A stretch of 64,000 nt of DNA from Phytoactinopolyspora halotolerans (lineage in GTDB: Bacteria; Actinomycetota; Actinomycetes; Jiangellales; Jiangellaceae), in assembly GCF_010550675.1 (NCBI RefSeq), contig NZ_JAAGOA010000020.1, positions 1-64,000 of the forward strand, read 5' to 3'. Below the pieces are notes generated by a model. That model was not told where the DNA came from. It did not search any database and was given only the letters and a program-made list of their open reading frames with translations. A program made the position numbers and the translations under genes. Positions 45,523 to 53,881 of the stretch are shown one piece after another (position 1 is the stretch's first letter; every line of letters starts with the position of its first letter).

Positions 45523-48084
45523 ATGCTGAGAGCAACCCTCAAGAGCCTCGCAGCCCGGAAGCTGCGACTCGGGATGAGTGCGTTCGCGATCGTGATCGGC
45601 GTCGCGTTCGTCGTCGGGTCGTACGTCTTCACGGACACCTTGAACCGCACGTTCAACGACATCTTCGGCGATCTCAGCGCCGACGTCGTGGTCCGGCCCG
45701 CCACTCCGGAGGGCCAGGAGAGCTGGGCCACGCTCGCCGGCGCCGGATCCTCGGTGACCATCCCCGCGCAGACGGTCGAGGAGATCGGCGCGCTGCCCGA
45801 GGTCGCCAGCGCCGACGGCGAGATCGAAAGCTCCAGCCTGTATGTCCTGGACCGCGACGGCGACGTGGTCGGCGTCGCCGGTGCGCCCGGCGTGGCCGTG
45901 AACTGGTACGAGGAACCCACCAGCGACGACGAGGACCCGGTCCTGGATCTCGTCGAGGGCCGAGCGCCGGAACGATCCGGGGAGGTCGCCCTCGACGACC
46001 AGACCATCGACACGACCGGATACCAGATCGGCGACGAGATCCCGATGGTCACGCTCGGCGATCAGCCGCGGATCACCGCCGAACTGGTGGGTGTCGTCCG
46101 GTTCGGGGAGAGCGGCAGCCTCGCCGGTGCCACCCTGGCCGCGTTCGACACCGCTACCGCGCAGGAACTCTTCCTGGACGGTGAGAACGCCTTCAACCGG
46201 GTCTCGGTCACGGCCGCCGAAGGGGTCGACGCCGAGTCGCTGCGCGATACCGTCGCCGGCCTGCTTCCGGACAACCTCGAGGCCATGACGGGAGAGGCGG
46301 TCGATGACGAGACCGCTTCGGCCGTGGAGGAAGGTCTCGGCTTCTTCAACACGTTCCTGCTGATCTTCGCCGCCATCGCGCTGTTCGTCGGGATCTTCCT
46401 CATCCTCAATACGTTCTCGATCCTGGTGGCGCAACGCAGCCAGGAGATGGCACTGTTTCGGGCGCTGGGCGCCAGCCGACGTCAGGTCACCCGGTCGGTC
46501 ATGCTGGAGGCCGTGGTGGTCGGCCTGGTCGGCGCCACGCTCGGGTTGCTGCTCGGGCTCGCCGTGGCGGTGGGTCTGCAGGCGATCTTCGCCGCCTTCG
46601 GCATGGACTTCGGCGGCGGTCTGGTGCTGCAGCCACGCACGGTGATCGTGGCGTACGTCGTCGGCGTCCTGGTGACCATGGTCGCCGCCTTCGTTCCCGC
46701 GCGGCGCGCGTCCAAGGTGCCGCCGGTGGCGGCGATGCGCGACGACGTGGTGCTGCCGAGCTCGTCCCGCCGGAACCATGTGCTCTCCGGCGGCGTCCTC
46801 GTCGTCGGTGGGGCCGCGGCGATGGCGGCCGGCCTGCTGGACATCGCGCCGTCGGCGGCCGTGTTCGTCGGCCTCGGGATCCTGGCCGTGTTCATCGGGG
46901 TGGCGCTGCTCGCACCGGTGATCTCGGTGCCCATCGTCCGCGTGATCGCCGGCTGGTACCCGAAGACGTTCGGCACGGTGGGACGTCTGGCGAAGGAGAA
47001 CGCGCTGCGGAACCCGCGCCGGACGGCGGCGACCGCCTCCGCTCTGATGATCGGGCTGGCGCTGGTCTCCTCGATCTCCGTCGTCGGCGCGTCGGCGAAC
47101 AAGAGCATCGACGAAGCGCTCGACCGCGGCATGAACGCCGAGTTCGTGATCGCCAGCGTGTCCGGGCAGCCGTTCTCGCCCGCCATCGCCGACGCCGCGC
47201 GTGAGATCGACGGCGTGTCGACGGTGGCGGTGATGCGCGGCTCGTTCGCGGTCATCGACGGCTCGCAGAGTTACCTGAGCGCCGTCGATCCCGATGCGTT
47301 CAACGAGGCCAGCGAGCTCACCATGGTGGAGGGCACGATGGACCTCTCCGGTGGCGGCCTGATCGTGGACAGCGACACCGCCGACTCCGAGAATCTCGCC
47401 GTCGGCGACACGGTTCCGCTGGACCTTGGCGGAAGTCGCACCGAGCAGCCGGTTGCCGGCGTCTACGACGGCGACCATCCTCTGATGTCCGGGTACGTCA
47501 CAGGGCTGCAGACGCTCGAGGAGCTGGGCATCACACCGGCGGATTCGACGGTGTACGTCGTCACCGAATCCGGAGCCGATCTGGGCCACGTCCAGGCCGA
47601 TCTGGAAGAGGCGACGTCCGAACTGCCGATGGTGACCGTGCAGAACCAGGAGGAGTACAAGGCCTCCCAGCGCGACCAGGTCAATCAGCTTCTGTACATC
47701 GTGTACGCCCTGCTGGGGCTCGGCATCGTGATCGCCATCCTGGGCATCGTGAACACGCTGGCTCTGTCCGTGATGGAACGCACCCGCGAGGTGGGGCTGC
47801 TCCGGGCGGTGGGCCTCAGCAGGCGCCAGCTGCGCACCACGATCCGACTGGAATCGGTCGCGATCGCGGTGCTCGGGGCGGTGCTCGGGATCGGTCTCGG
47901 GCTCATCTTCGGGGTCTCGCTGCAGCGCGCGGTCGCCGACGAAGGGCTGGACACGCTCTCCGTGCCGTTCGGGCAGCTGATCACCTTCGTCATACTGGCG
48001 GCGCTGGTGGGGATCCTGGCCGCGGCCTGGCCGGCGCGCCGCGCCGCCAAGCTGGACGTGCTGAGAGCGATCAACACCGAATGA
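45523..48084 (+). CDS. FtsX-like ABC transporter permease (fused double form)
   Basis: The 853-residue protein has an N-terminal membrane helix (LGMSAFAIVIGVAFVVGSYV), a large extracytoplasmic domain (about residues 45-245) and a first FtsX core of three helices (FLLIFAAIALFVGIFLILNT). A second helix-plus-ectodomain half ends with another FtsX core (LLYIVYALLGLGIVIAILGI). The duplicated layout is usual for actinobacterial drug or lipid exporters partnered with the preceding ATPase. The cargo is unknown. Its stop is 16 bp from that of the converging HAD gene. Confidence 0.94.
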   Translation: MLRATLKSLAARKLRLGMSAFAIVIGVAFVVGSYVFTDTLNRTFNDIFGDLSADVVVRPATPEGQESWATLAGAGSSVTIPAQTVEEIGALPEVASADGEIESSSLYVLDRDGDVVGVAGAPGVAVNWYEEPTSDDEDPVLDLVEGRAPERSGEVALDDQTIDTTGYQIGDEIPMVTLGDQPRITAELVGVVRFGESGSLAGATLAAFDTATAQELFLDGENAFNRVSVTAAEGVDAESLRDTVAGLLPDNLEAMTGEAVDDETASAVEEGLGFFNTFLLIFAAIALFVGIFLILNTFSILVAQRSQEMALFRALGASRRQVTRSVMLEAVVVGLVGATLGLLLGLAVAVGLQAIFAAFGMDFGGGLVLQPRTVIVAYVVGVLVTMVAAFVPARRASKVPPVAAMRDDVVLPSSSRRNHVLSGGVLVVGGAAAMAAGLLDIAPSAAVFVGLGILAVFIGVALLAPVISVPIVRVIAGWYPKTFGTVGRLAKENALRNPRRTAATASALMIGLALVSSISVVGASANKSIDEALDRGMNAEFVIASVSGQPFSPAIADAAREIDGVSTVAVMRGSFAVIDGSQSYLSAVDPDAFNEASELTMVEGTMDLSGGGLIVDSDTADSENLAVGDTVPLDLGGSRTEQPVAGVYDGDHPLMSGYVTGLQTLEELGITPADSTVYVVTESGADLGHVQADLEEATSELPMVTVQNQEEYKASQRDQVNQLLYIVYALLGLGIVIAILGIVNTLALSVMERTREVGLLRAVGLSRRQLRTTIRLESVAIAVLGAVLGIGLGLIFGVSLQRAVADEGLDTLSVPFGQLITFVILAALVGILAAAWPARRAAKLDVLRAINTE

Positions 48085-48100
48085 CGGACTGATGTGGTCG

Positions 48101-48793
48101 TTACTGGTCGCTGCGTCCGGACTCGGCATCACCGACGGCAAGCAGAAGGTCGTCGACGCCGAGTCCGGCCAGCGTCTCCATGAGGACGAGGCCCGGCCGC
48201 GGCTGGATCCCGACCGCGTTCGGCACGCCGATCACACGCATCCCGGCGGCAAGTCCTGACTCGACGCCGGGCGGCGAGTCCTCGATCACCAGGCACTGCT
48301 CCGGCTTCACGTCGAGTTCCGCGGCGGCCGCCAGGTAGGGTTCCGGATCCGGCTTTCCCCGGCTCACCTCGTCGCCCGTCACCATGGTGGTGAACCGGCC
48401 CGCGGGCAGTTGTCCGACGACCGTCTCGGCCAACTGCCGGTACGACATCGTGACCAGCGCACACGGCACCGCGGCGAGATCGAGCGCGGCGAGCAGTTCG
48501 ACCGCCCCTGGTCGCCAATCGGCGCCACGCTTCACGCCGTCCAGAACCTGCTCCATCAGCGCATCGCGCACCTGCGCGGCGGTCATAGGCAGATCGGCCT
48601 TGCGCCGGATATAGTCTCCTGCGGCAAGCAGGTCGCTGCCTACGAGGGCTAGGCTGTCGGCGTCGGTCCAGGTTCCACCGTACCGGCCCACCAGCTCCTT
48701 CTCCGCGGCGATCCAGAGGGGTTCGGTATCGACCAAGGTGCCGTCCATGTCCCAGAGGACCGCGGCTGGGTAAGGCTGTGTCACGCGCTCCAT
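48101..48793 (-). CDS. HAD-superfamily phosphatase (beta-phosphoglucomutase-like)
   Basis: The roughly 230-residue enzyme shows HAD motif I (AVLWDMDGTLVDTEPLW, nucleophile Asp and acid Asp), motif II (LVTMS), motif III Lys (GKPDPEPYL) and motif IV (LVIEDSPPGVESGLAAGM). The alpha-helical cap after motif I places it with sugar-phosphate phosphatases and phosphoglucomutases. ATG 48793 is chosen; GTG 48784 is possible. It is divergent from the PAC2 gene. The substrate is open. Confidence 0.93.
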   Translation of the reverse strand: MERVTQPYPAAVLWDMDGTLVDTEPLWIAAEKELVGRYGGTWTDADSLALVGSDLLAAGDYIRRKADLPMTAAQVRDALMEQVLDGVKRGADWRPGAVELLAALDLAAVPCALVTMSYRQLAETVVGQLPAGRFTTMVTGDEVSRGKPDPEPYLAAAAELDVKPEQCLVIEDSPPGVESGLAAGMRVIGVPNAVGIQPRPGLVLMETLAGLGVDDLLLAVGDAESGRSDQ

Positions 48794-48866
48794 GTTCGCA
48801 TGTCGGCGATCTGGCCGTAGTCTGGCCCATGACGATACGACGCACACGCGGGGAAGGTCGGCCTAA

Positions 48867-49715
48867 GTGATTGAACTCGAGAGCGTTCCACAACTGAACG
48901 AGCCGGTGCTCATCGCCGCGTTCGAAGGATGGAACGACGCCGGTGAGGCCGCCACGGCGGCCGTCGAGCACCTCGAGCAGGCCTGGCAGGCGGAGACACT
49001 CGCCTCTCTCGACCCGGATGACTACTACGACTTTCAGGTCAACCGTCCCGTCGTATCCATCGGCGACGACGGCCGACGCACCCTGCAATGGCCCACGACC
49101 CGCATCTCCCTTGCCCAGCATCCGGACCTGAATCGGGACGTCGTGCTGCTCCGTGGCATCGAGCCGAACATGCGCTGGCGTGGCTTCTGCGCGGAGTTGC
49201 TCGGTGTCGCGGCCGAGCTCGGCATCGAGCAGGTCGTCACGCTCGGGGCCCTCCTCGCCGACGTTCCGCATACCCGGCCGGTTCCGGTGACGGTGGCCGC
49301 CAGCGACCCGGATGCGTCCACCTCGCTCGGCATCGAGCCGTCCCGGTACGAGGGCCCCACCGGCATCGTCGGGGTCTTCCAGGACGCGGCGGCGCGGGCC
49401 GAGCTGGACGCGCTCTCGCTGTGGGCGGCCGTCCCGCACTACGTCGGGCAGTCGCCGTGCCCCAAGGCGACCGTGGTGCTGCTGCGCCGCGTGGAAGACA
49501 TCCTCGAGCTGCCCATCCCGCTGGGCGACCTGCCCGACCAGGCGGAGGCGTGGCAGCACGGAGTCGAGGAGCTCGCCCAGGAGGACTCGGACGTCGCCGA
49601 GTACGTGCAGCGCCTGGAGGAGGCTTCGGACACGATCGACCTACCCGAGGCGTCCGGCGAGCACATCGCCCGCGAGTTCGAGCGTTACCTGCGCCGGCGC
49701 GGCAACGAAACCTGA
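48867..49715 (+). CDS. PAC2 family protein
   Basis: The 282-residue protein matches the PAC2 (proteasome assembly chaperone 2-like) family: PVLIAAFEGWNDAGEAATAA at the N-terminus, VVLLRGIEPNMRWRGFC, VVTLGALLADVPHTRPVPV and YEGPTGIVGVFQDAAARAEL. Actinobacterial members often lie within tens of kb of the proteasome genes, as here, but a role in proteasome assembly has not been shown to my knowledge. GTG 48867 has GGGAAGG about ten bases upstream. Confidence 0.92.
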   Translation: MIELESVPQLNEPVLIAAFEGWNDAGEAATAAVEHLEQAWQAETLASLDPDDYYDFQVNRPVVSIGDDGRRTLQWPTTRISLAQHPDLNRDVVLLRGIEPNMRWRGFCAELLGVAAELGIEQVVTLGALLADVPHTRPVPVTVAASDPDASTSLGIEPSRYEGPTGIVGVFQDAAARAELDALSLWAAVPHYVGQSPCPKATVVLLRRVEDILELPIPLGDLPDQAEAWQHGVEELAQEDSDVAEYVQRLEEASDTIDLPEASGEHIAREFERYLRRRGNET

Positions 49716-49758
49716 CCCCCGCGCCCGTCGGCCCGGCGGGCAGGGAGGATCTCCCGTC

Positions 49759-50292
49759 CTACGCGCTGAAGCCGCGTGGGACGGTGTCGTCGAGTTCGAC
49801 CGTCTCCGGCCAGGGCGCGTATCCGGCCAGGTGCAGCCAGCGCACCAGCACCTTGCGACGCAGCCGCTGTGCCGCACGCACCACCTCGTTGTGGAACCGG
49901 CGGGCGTGCGCGGCGCGACGGCAGGCCAGTCCCAGCTCGTCCAGCGGCTCGGCGAGCCCGGGCTGCTCTTCCTTCAGCTCGGCGACGTCCTCTGGGTCGT
50001 CGAGGGCCGCACACAGCACCGCGGTGAGGTCGCTCTCGGCCTGATACCGGGTCTCGTCGTCGACCGTGCGAGCGCGTGACGCGGCGTCGGCGATCACCAC
50101 CGACGTGGCCGGATCCAGCAGACCCAGGGTCGCCAGCTCAAGTGCCGACGCGGACCGGCGCAGCAGCTCCGCATCGAGGACCGCGCGCGAGGCGTCCACC
50201 CGCGCATGCAGCCGATCCAGACGCCCCGCCGTCCACGACAGGTATACGCCGAGCAACAGCAGCACGAGGATGACGACGGGGATCCAGACCAC
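49759..50292 (-). CDS. LemA-like small membrane protein
   Basis: The roughly 177-residue protein has one N-terminal membrane helix (VWIPVVILVLLLLGVYLSW) followed by long helices with LemA-like spacing (RLDRLHARVDASRAVLDAEL LRR; ARTVDDETRYQAESDLTAVL). The charged helical part should face the cytoplasm. GTG 50292 begins just before the helix; the longer upstream frame is not protein-like. It lies downstream of the PIM genes on the same strand but is separated from pimA by the repeat array. Function unknown. Confidence 0.75.
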   Translation of the reverse strand: MVWIPVVILVLLLLGVYLSWTAGRLDRLHARVDASRAVLDAELLRRSASALELATLGLLDPATSVVIADAASRARTVDDETRYQAESDLTAVLCAALDDPEDVAELKEEQPGLAEPLDELGLACRRAAHARRFHNEVVRAAQRLRRKVLVRWLHLAGYAPWPETVELDDTVPRGFSA

Positions 50293-50947
50293 AACGTCAG
50301 ACCTTATCGGGGCGGTGCGCGGTCGGCCCGATGGGGACCAGCGTCGCGGGAGTGTGCTGCCCACCCTGTTCGTGATGTGCTCGCCCTGCCTCACCCAGTG
50401 CGGCGTGACGGACGCGCACGGTGGGACCGTGCGATCGATTGTGTGAAGCTCGGCCGCGCGGACGCCGCCCGGACGCCTCGTGCGGATGGCCGTGTGGGTT
50501 CCGGCCGCGTATGGCGGCCGCCTCTCACACGACATCGCCCGCGACGCCACATACCGCCCCAGAACCGGCCCACACTCACACGACCAGCCACACGACGCCC
50601 GATAAGCGGCCACTCTTCACACGACCTGGTACACGACCGCGACGTCGACGGTCAGTTCTCACACGACTCGACACACGCCGCTGCATCGACCGGCCGAAAC
50701 CCCGCACGACGGGCCACACGACACTCGATGAGCGGCCGCTCTTCACACGATCAACCGCACGGTTCAACCGAGCTGGGACGCGGGCCCGCGGCCGTCGCCT
50801 GCAAGGCCCCAACTGTGCGGTTGGTCGTGTGAGAGGTGGCCGCTGGGGTGAAGCGGTCAACGGGCTGAGGCGGGTCCCGACGCTATCGTCAGCGCCCGAC
50901 TACGAGGGGCTGCCTGCCAGGCAGCGGCCTGCCTGTCGGGCAGCGCG
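50293..50947. repeat. 655-bp gene-free region with a degenerate ~42-bp repeat array
   Basis: The core GCGGCCRCYCTYCACACGAY or close variants start at 50514, 50565, 50606, 50649, 50691 and 50732, giving direct units of 51, 41, 43, 42 and 41 bp. Most units contain a second CACACGAC about 13 bases on, and several end in CGATRA. An inverted copy lies at 50824-50843. Extended copies at 50732-50760 and 50815-50843 pair at 28 of 29 positions if G-U is allowed. No reading frame is kept across units. 50293-50513 shows nothing recognisable except the upstream region of the LemA-like gene. Confidence 0.75.
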
Positions 50948-52087
50948 TTACCGGCCGGGTTTCCAGAACCGGCGGCTCGCCGGTGTACCGACCGCGAGTA
51001 CCATTTCGTAGACGGCGAGCACTTCCGTCGTCAGTTCGGACCAGTCGTAGCGTCGCACGCTCACCGACGCCGCCTGCCGGTACCGGTTCCGCCGCTCTGG
51101 GTCCGCCAGCAGCGCACACGCCTCCTCCGCCAGCGCCGCCGAGTCCCCCACCGGAACCAGTGCGCCCAGCCGGCCGTCGTCCAGCACCGCCCGGAAGGCC
51201 ACCAGGTCGCTCGCCAGCACCGGCGCACCGGCTGCCATCGCTTCGACCAGCACGATGCCGAACGACTCGCCCCCGGTGTGCGGCGCGATGTAGAGATCAC
51301 TGCTGGCCAGCATGGCCGCTTTCTCGTCGTCGCTGATCGCGCCCAGGAAGGTCACGGCATCGCGGTGTTCGGCGGGGATACCGCGACGGATCTCCTCCAC
51401 CTCGCCCGGGCCGGCCACCAGCAGCCGCACGCCGGGCATCCGGGCATGGATCACCGGCCAGGCCTCGAGCAACACCGGCAGACCCTTGCGCTGCTCGTCG
51501 ACCCGTCCGAGGAAGCTCAATGTTCCGGTCTCACCTTGCCATTCCGGCCGCGGCGGTACCTGGAACCGGTCCACGTACAAGCCGTTCGGGATCAGCACGG
51601 CGTCACCGCCCAGATGCTCCACCACGGTGCGCCGAGCCTCCTCCGAGACGGCGATCCGTGCGCTGAGCTTCTCCAGCGCAGACACCAGGATGCCGTGTGC
51701 CGCGGTCATCGCCCGCGACCGGGTGGAGCCCTGATGGAACGTCCCCACCGCCGGAACATCGGCGAGCCAGGTGGCCAGCAGCCCCAAGCTCATCGTCTCC
51801 GGCTCGTGGATGTGTACCAGGTCGAACTTGCCGTCCGTCATCCAACGCCGCACCCGGGTCGCCGCGCGGGGACCGAACAGGATGCGCGCCACCGAACCGT
51901 TGTACGGCACCGCCACCGGACGTCCCGCCTTGACCACATACGACGGCACCTCGTCCTCGTCACCGCCCGGCGCCAGCACCGACACGCTGTGCCCGCGCGC
52001 CATCAACTCCTCGGTGAAGTCCCGGATGTGAAACTGCACGCCCCCCGGCACGCTCCAGGAGTACGGACAGACGATCCCGATGTTCAC
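50948..52087 (-). CDS. pimA: Phosphatidylinositol alpha-mannosyltransferase PimA
   Basis: PimA adds the first mannose from GDP-mannose to phosphatidylinositol at the inner membrane. The 379-residue GT-B enzyme (GT4) opens with NIGIVCPYSWSVPGGVQFHI, whose Gly-rich loop binds both substrates. It has LVHIHEPETMS, GTFHQGSTRSR, a C-terminal LSFLGRVDEQRKGLPVLLEA and the EX7E motif (ESFGIVLVEA). GTG 52087 overlaps the patA stop (GTGA). It closes the pgsA-patA-pimA operon. Confidence 0.94.
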   Translation of the reverse strand: MNIGIVCPYSWSVPGGVQFHIRDFTEELMARGHSVSVLAPGGDEDEVPSYVVKAGRPVAVPYNGSVARILFGPRAATRVRRWMTDGKFDLVHIHEPETMSLGLLATWLADVPAVGTFHQGSTRSRAMTAAHGILVSALEKLSARIAVSEEARRTVVEHLGGDAVLIPNGLYVDRFQVPPRPEWQGETGTLSFLGRVDEQRKGLPVLLEAWPVIHARMPGVRLLVAGPGEVEEIRRGIPAEHRDAVTFLGAISDDEKAAMLASSDLYIAPHTGGESFGIVLVEAMAAGAPVLASDLVAFRAVLDDGRLGALVPVGDSAALAEEACALLADPERRNRYRQAASVSVRRYDWSELTTEVLAVYEMVLAVGTPASRRFWKPGR

Positions 52088-53016
52088 GGCGCCACAAGCT
52101 CGTTCCGTCGCGGATCGTCCGGCTTCAGATCGGCCAGGAACAATCGCTGTGTCATATGCCAGTCCTCCGGGTGCCGGCCGATGCCCTCCTCGAAGGCCTC
52201 GGCGACCCGCTGCGTCATGGTGGTGATCCGGTTGGCCCGTTCGTGCGGGACCTCGACCGGCTCGTGGAAATGCAGCACAATGCCGTGGTTGGGTTCCCTG
52301 CCCTCGTACGACAGCGTGAGCGGAAGCAAGACGGAGCCGGTGCGCAGCGCGAGCATGGCCGGCCCCGGCGGCATCCGTGCCTCCTCGCCGAAGAACTTCA
52401 CCGGCACTCCCCGCTGGGACAGGTCACGCTCGGCAGGCAGGCACACCAGCCCGCCGCCCTGCAGGTGTTCCGCGAGCTTGGCCATCACGTTCACGTCGCT
52501 ACCGGTCAGCGGATAGATGGTGATACCCAGTTGGGCGCGGTAGTCGAGAAACTTCTGGAACAACCCCTCCGGCTTGAGCCGTTCCGCGACGCTGGCCACC
52601 GGCGTCCCGGTCAGGCCCGCCCATCCCCCGGCATGATCGAAGTTCGCCATGTGCGGCAACGCGATCACCACGCCCTGGCCGTTGGCCAGCGGCTCCCGCA
52701 TCCTCTCCTCGTGGACGGTACGCACCCGGCCGGTGATCCGCTCGTGGCTCCAGTCGCCGATCCGGAACGCGTCGCACCAATACCGCATGTAGGACCGGGC
52801 CGCGGCCTTGCTCACCGTCCGCAGTTCTTCCTCGCCGCCGTGGACGATCCGGGCCAGGTTGCGCTCCAGCCGCTGCACCGACGGTGCTCGACGGCGCCAG
52901 GCGACGTCGGCGATGGTGCGGAACGCGGCGTACGCTGCTCGCTCCGGCATGGCGCGCACGATCGCCCACCCGGTGCTGTACATCCACAGCTGCCGACGGT
53001 CCCGCAGGCTCGTCAT
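52084..53016 (-). CDS. patA: Phosphatidylinositol mannoside acyltransferase
   Basis: PatA acylates the mannose of PIM1/PIM2. The roughly 310-residue protein belongs to the LpxL/HtrB acyltransferase superfamily, with the catalytic HX4D motif in ALPHMANFDHAGGWAGLTG, GGGLVCLPAERDLSQRGV and PPGPAMLALRTGSVLLP. It has no clear membrane span and should act at the inner leaflet. ATG 53016 overlaps the pgsA stop (ATGA). Operon position between pgsA and pimA supports the identification. Confidence 0.92.
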   Translation of the reverse strand: MTSLRDRRQLWMYSTGWAIVRAMPERAAYAAFRTIADVAWRRRAPSVQRLERNLARIVHGGEEELRTVSKAAARSYMRYWCDAFRIGDWSHERITGRVRTVHEERMREPLANGQGVVIALPHMANFDHAGGWAGLTGTPVASVAERLKPEGLFQKFLDYRAQLGITIYPLTGSDVNVMAKLAEHLQGGGLVCLPAERDLSQRGVPVKFFGEEARMPPGPAMLALRTGSVLLPLTLSYEGREPNHGIVLHFHEPVEVPHERANRITTMTQRVAEAFEEGIGRHPEDWHMTQRLFLADLKPDDPRRNELVAP

Positions 53017-53624
53017 ACCTCCACCGCCTGCCGGTGCACGTCGCGCACGCGCTGGACCACCGTCCACGCACTCGCCGCCATCAACAGCCACAGCACGACC
53101 TCCAGTACCACCACCGGCAGGTCGAGCATTCCGACGAACCCGGTGGTGACCAGGATTGCCACGAGCCGGTCGGCCCGTTCGGCGATTCCGCCCGACGCCG
53201 TGTAGCCGAGGCTCTCGGCCCGGGCGCGTGCGTACGACACGACGGCGCCGAACACCAGGCAGGCGATCAGCAGCGTGGTCATCCGCAGGTTGTCACCGCT
53301 TCCGGCGAAGTAGAGCGCCAGCGCGCCGAAAATCGCCGCGTCGCCGAACCTGTCCAAGACCGAATCGAGGAACGCGCCCCAATTGCTCTGGCGTCCGGAC
53401 AACCGGGCCATGATGCCGTCGATGTTGTCTGAGAAGACGAATGCGGTGATGACGACCGTCCCCCAGAAGAACTCGCCCCGCGGGTAGAACGCGAAGGCGC
53501 CGACGGTGACACCGATGGTGCCCAGCATCGTCACCAGGTCGGGGCTGATCCGCGCCTTGAGCAGTGCGCGCGCCGTAGGCGTCAGTATTCGGGTCGTGTA
53601 GACCCGGGTGTACTTGTCCAGCAT
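53013..53624 (-). CDS. pgsA: CDP-alcohol phosphatidyltransferase (PI phosphate synthase)
   Basis: The 203-residue membrane enzyme has the full CAP signature: DNIDGIMAR, then eight residues, GAFLDSVLD with the last Asp completing the metal site. Six membrane helices are predicted. Actinobacterial members with this operon make phosphatidylinositol phosphate from CDP-diacylglycerol and inositol-1-phosphate, the precursor for PatA and PimA products. ATG 53624 is the start. The 257-bp gap to the EF-G2 gene upstream holds divergent promoters and no other gene. Confidence 0.93.
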   Translation of the reverse strand: MLDKYTRVYTTRILTPTARALLKARISPDLVTMLGTIGVTVGAFAFYPRGEFFWGTVVITAFVFSDNIDGIMARLSGRQSNWGAFLDSVLDRFGDAAIFGALALYFAGSGDNLRMTTLLIACLVFGAVVSYARARAESLGYTASGGIAERADRLVAILVTTGFVGMLDLPVVVLEVVLWLLMAASAWTVVQRVRDVHRQAVEV

Positions 53625-53881
53625 CTGTCTGGTCTTCGTCCAGTCTCTTCAAGAATACAGCGGCATGATCCGTGTCGTCTGCCGGGCACGCTGAGCTCGC
53701 CCGGAACCCACCCGGCCACGCCATCGTACTGGTGCGGGGGAAGAATGCCGTCACCCACTTGCACATCGCCGCGTTGCGCAGGAGAGTGTCAGTACCCACG
53801 CACGAACAGTCGGCGCCATCGCGTTCAGCGCCCGACGGTGAGGAGGCGACGGCGCCGCTCAACGATGAGAGGCAGGGCGCC

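Noticed and set aside
45373-48141. Very long open frame antisense to the FtsX-like permease, and similar ones antisense to helY, pafA and dop
   Set aside because: Each is antisense to a gene with clear family motifs, has no recognisable domain, and is the usual artefact of high third-position GC.
48800-48823. PafBC-like promoter before the PAC2 gene (ATGTCGGCG then TAGTCT)
   Set aside because: The spacer is nine bases instead of eight and the last GTG of the first box is GCG, so two features deviate.
50514-50843. CRISPR-like regular repeats
   Set aside because: The units are degenerate, the intervening parts resemble each other rather than being unique spacers, unit length varies from 41 to 51 bp, and no cas gene is present.
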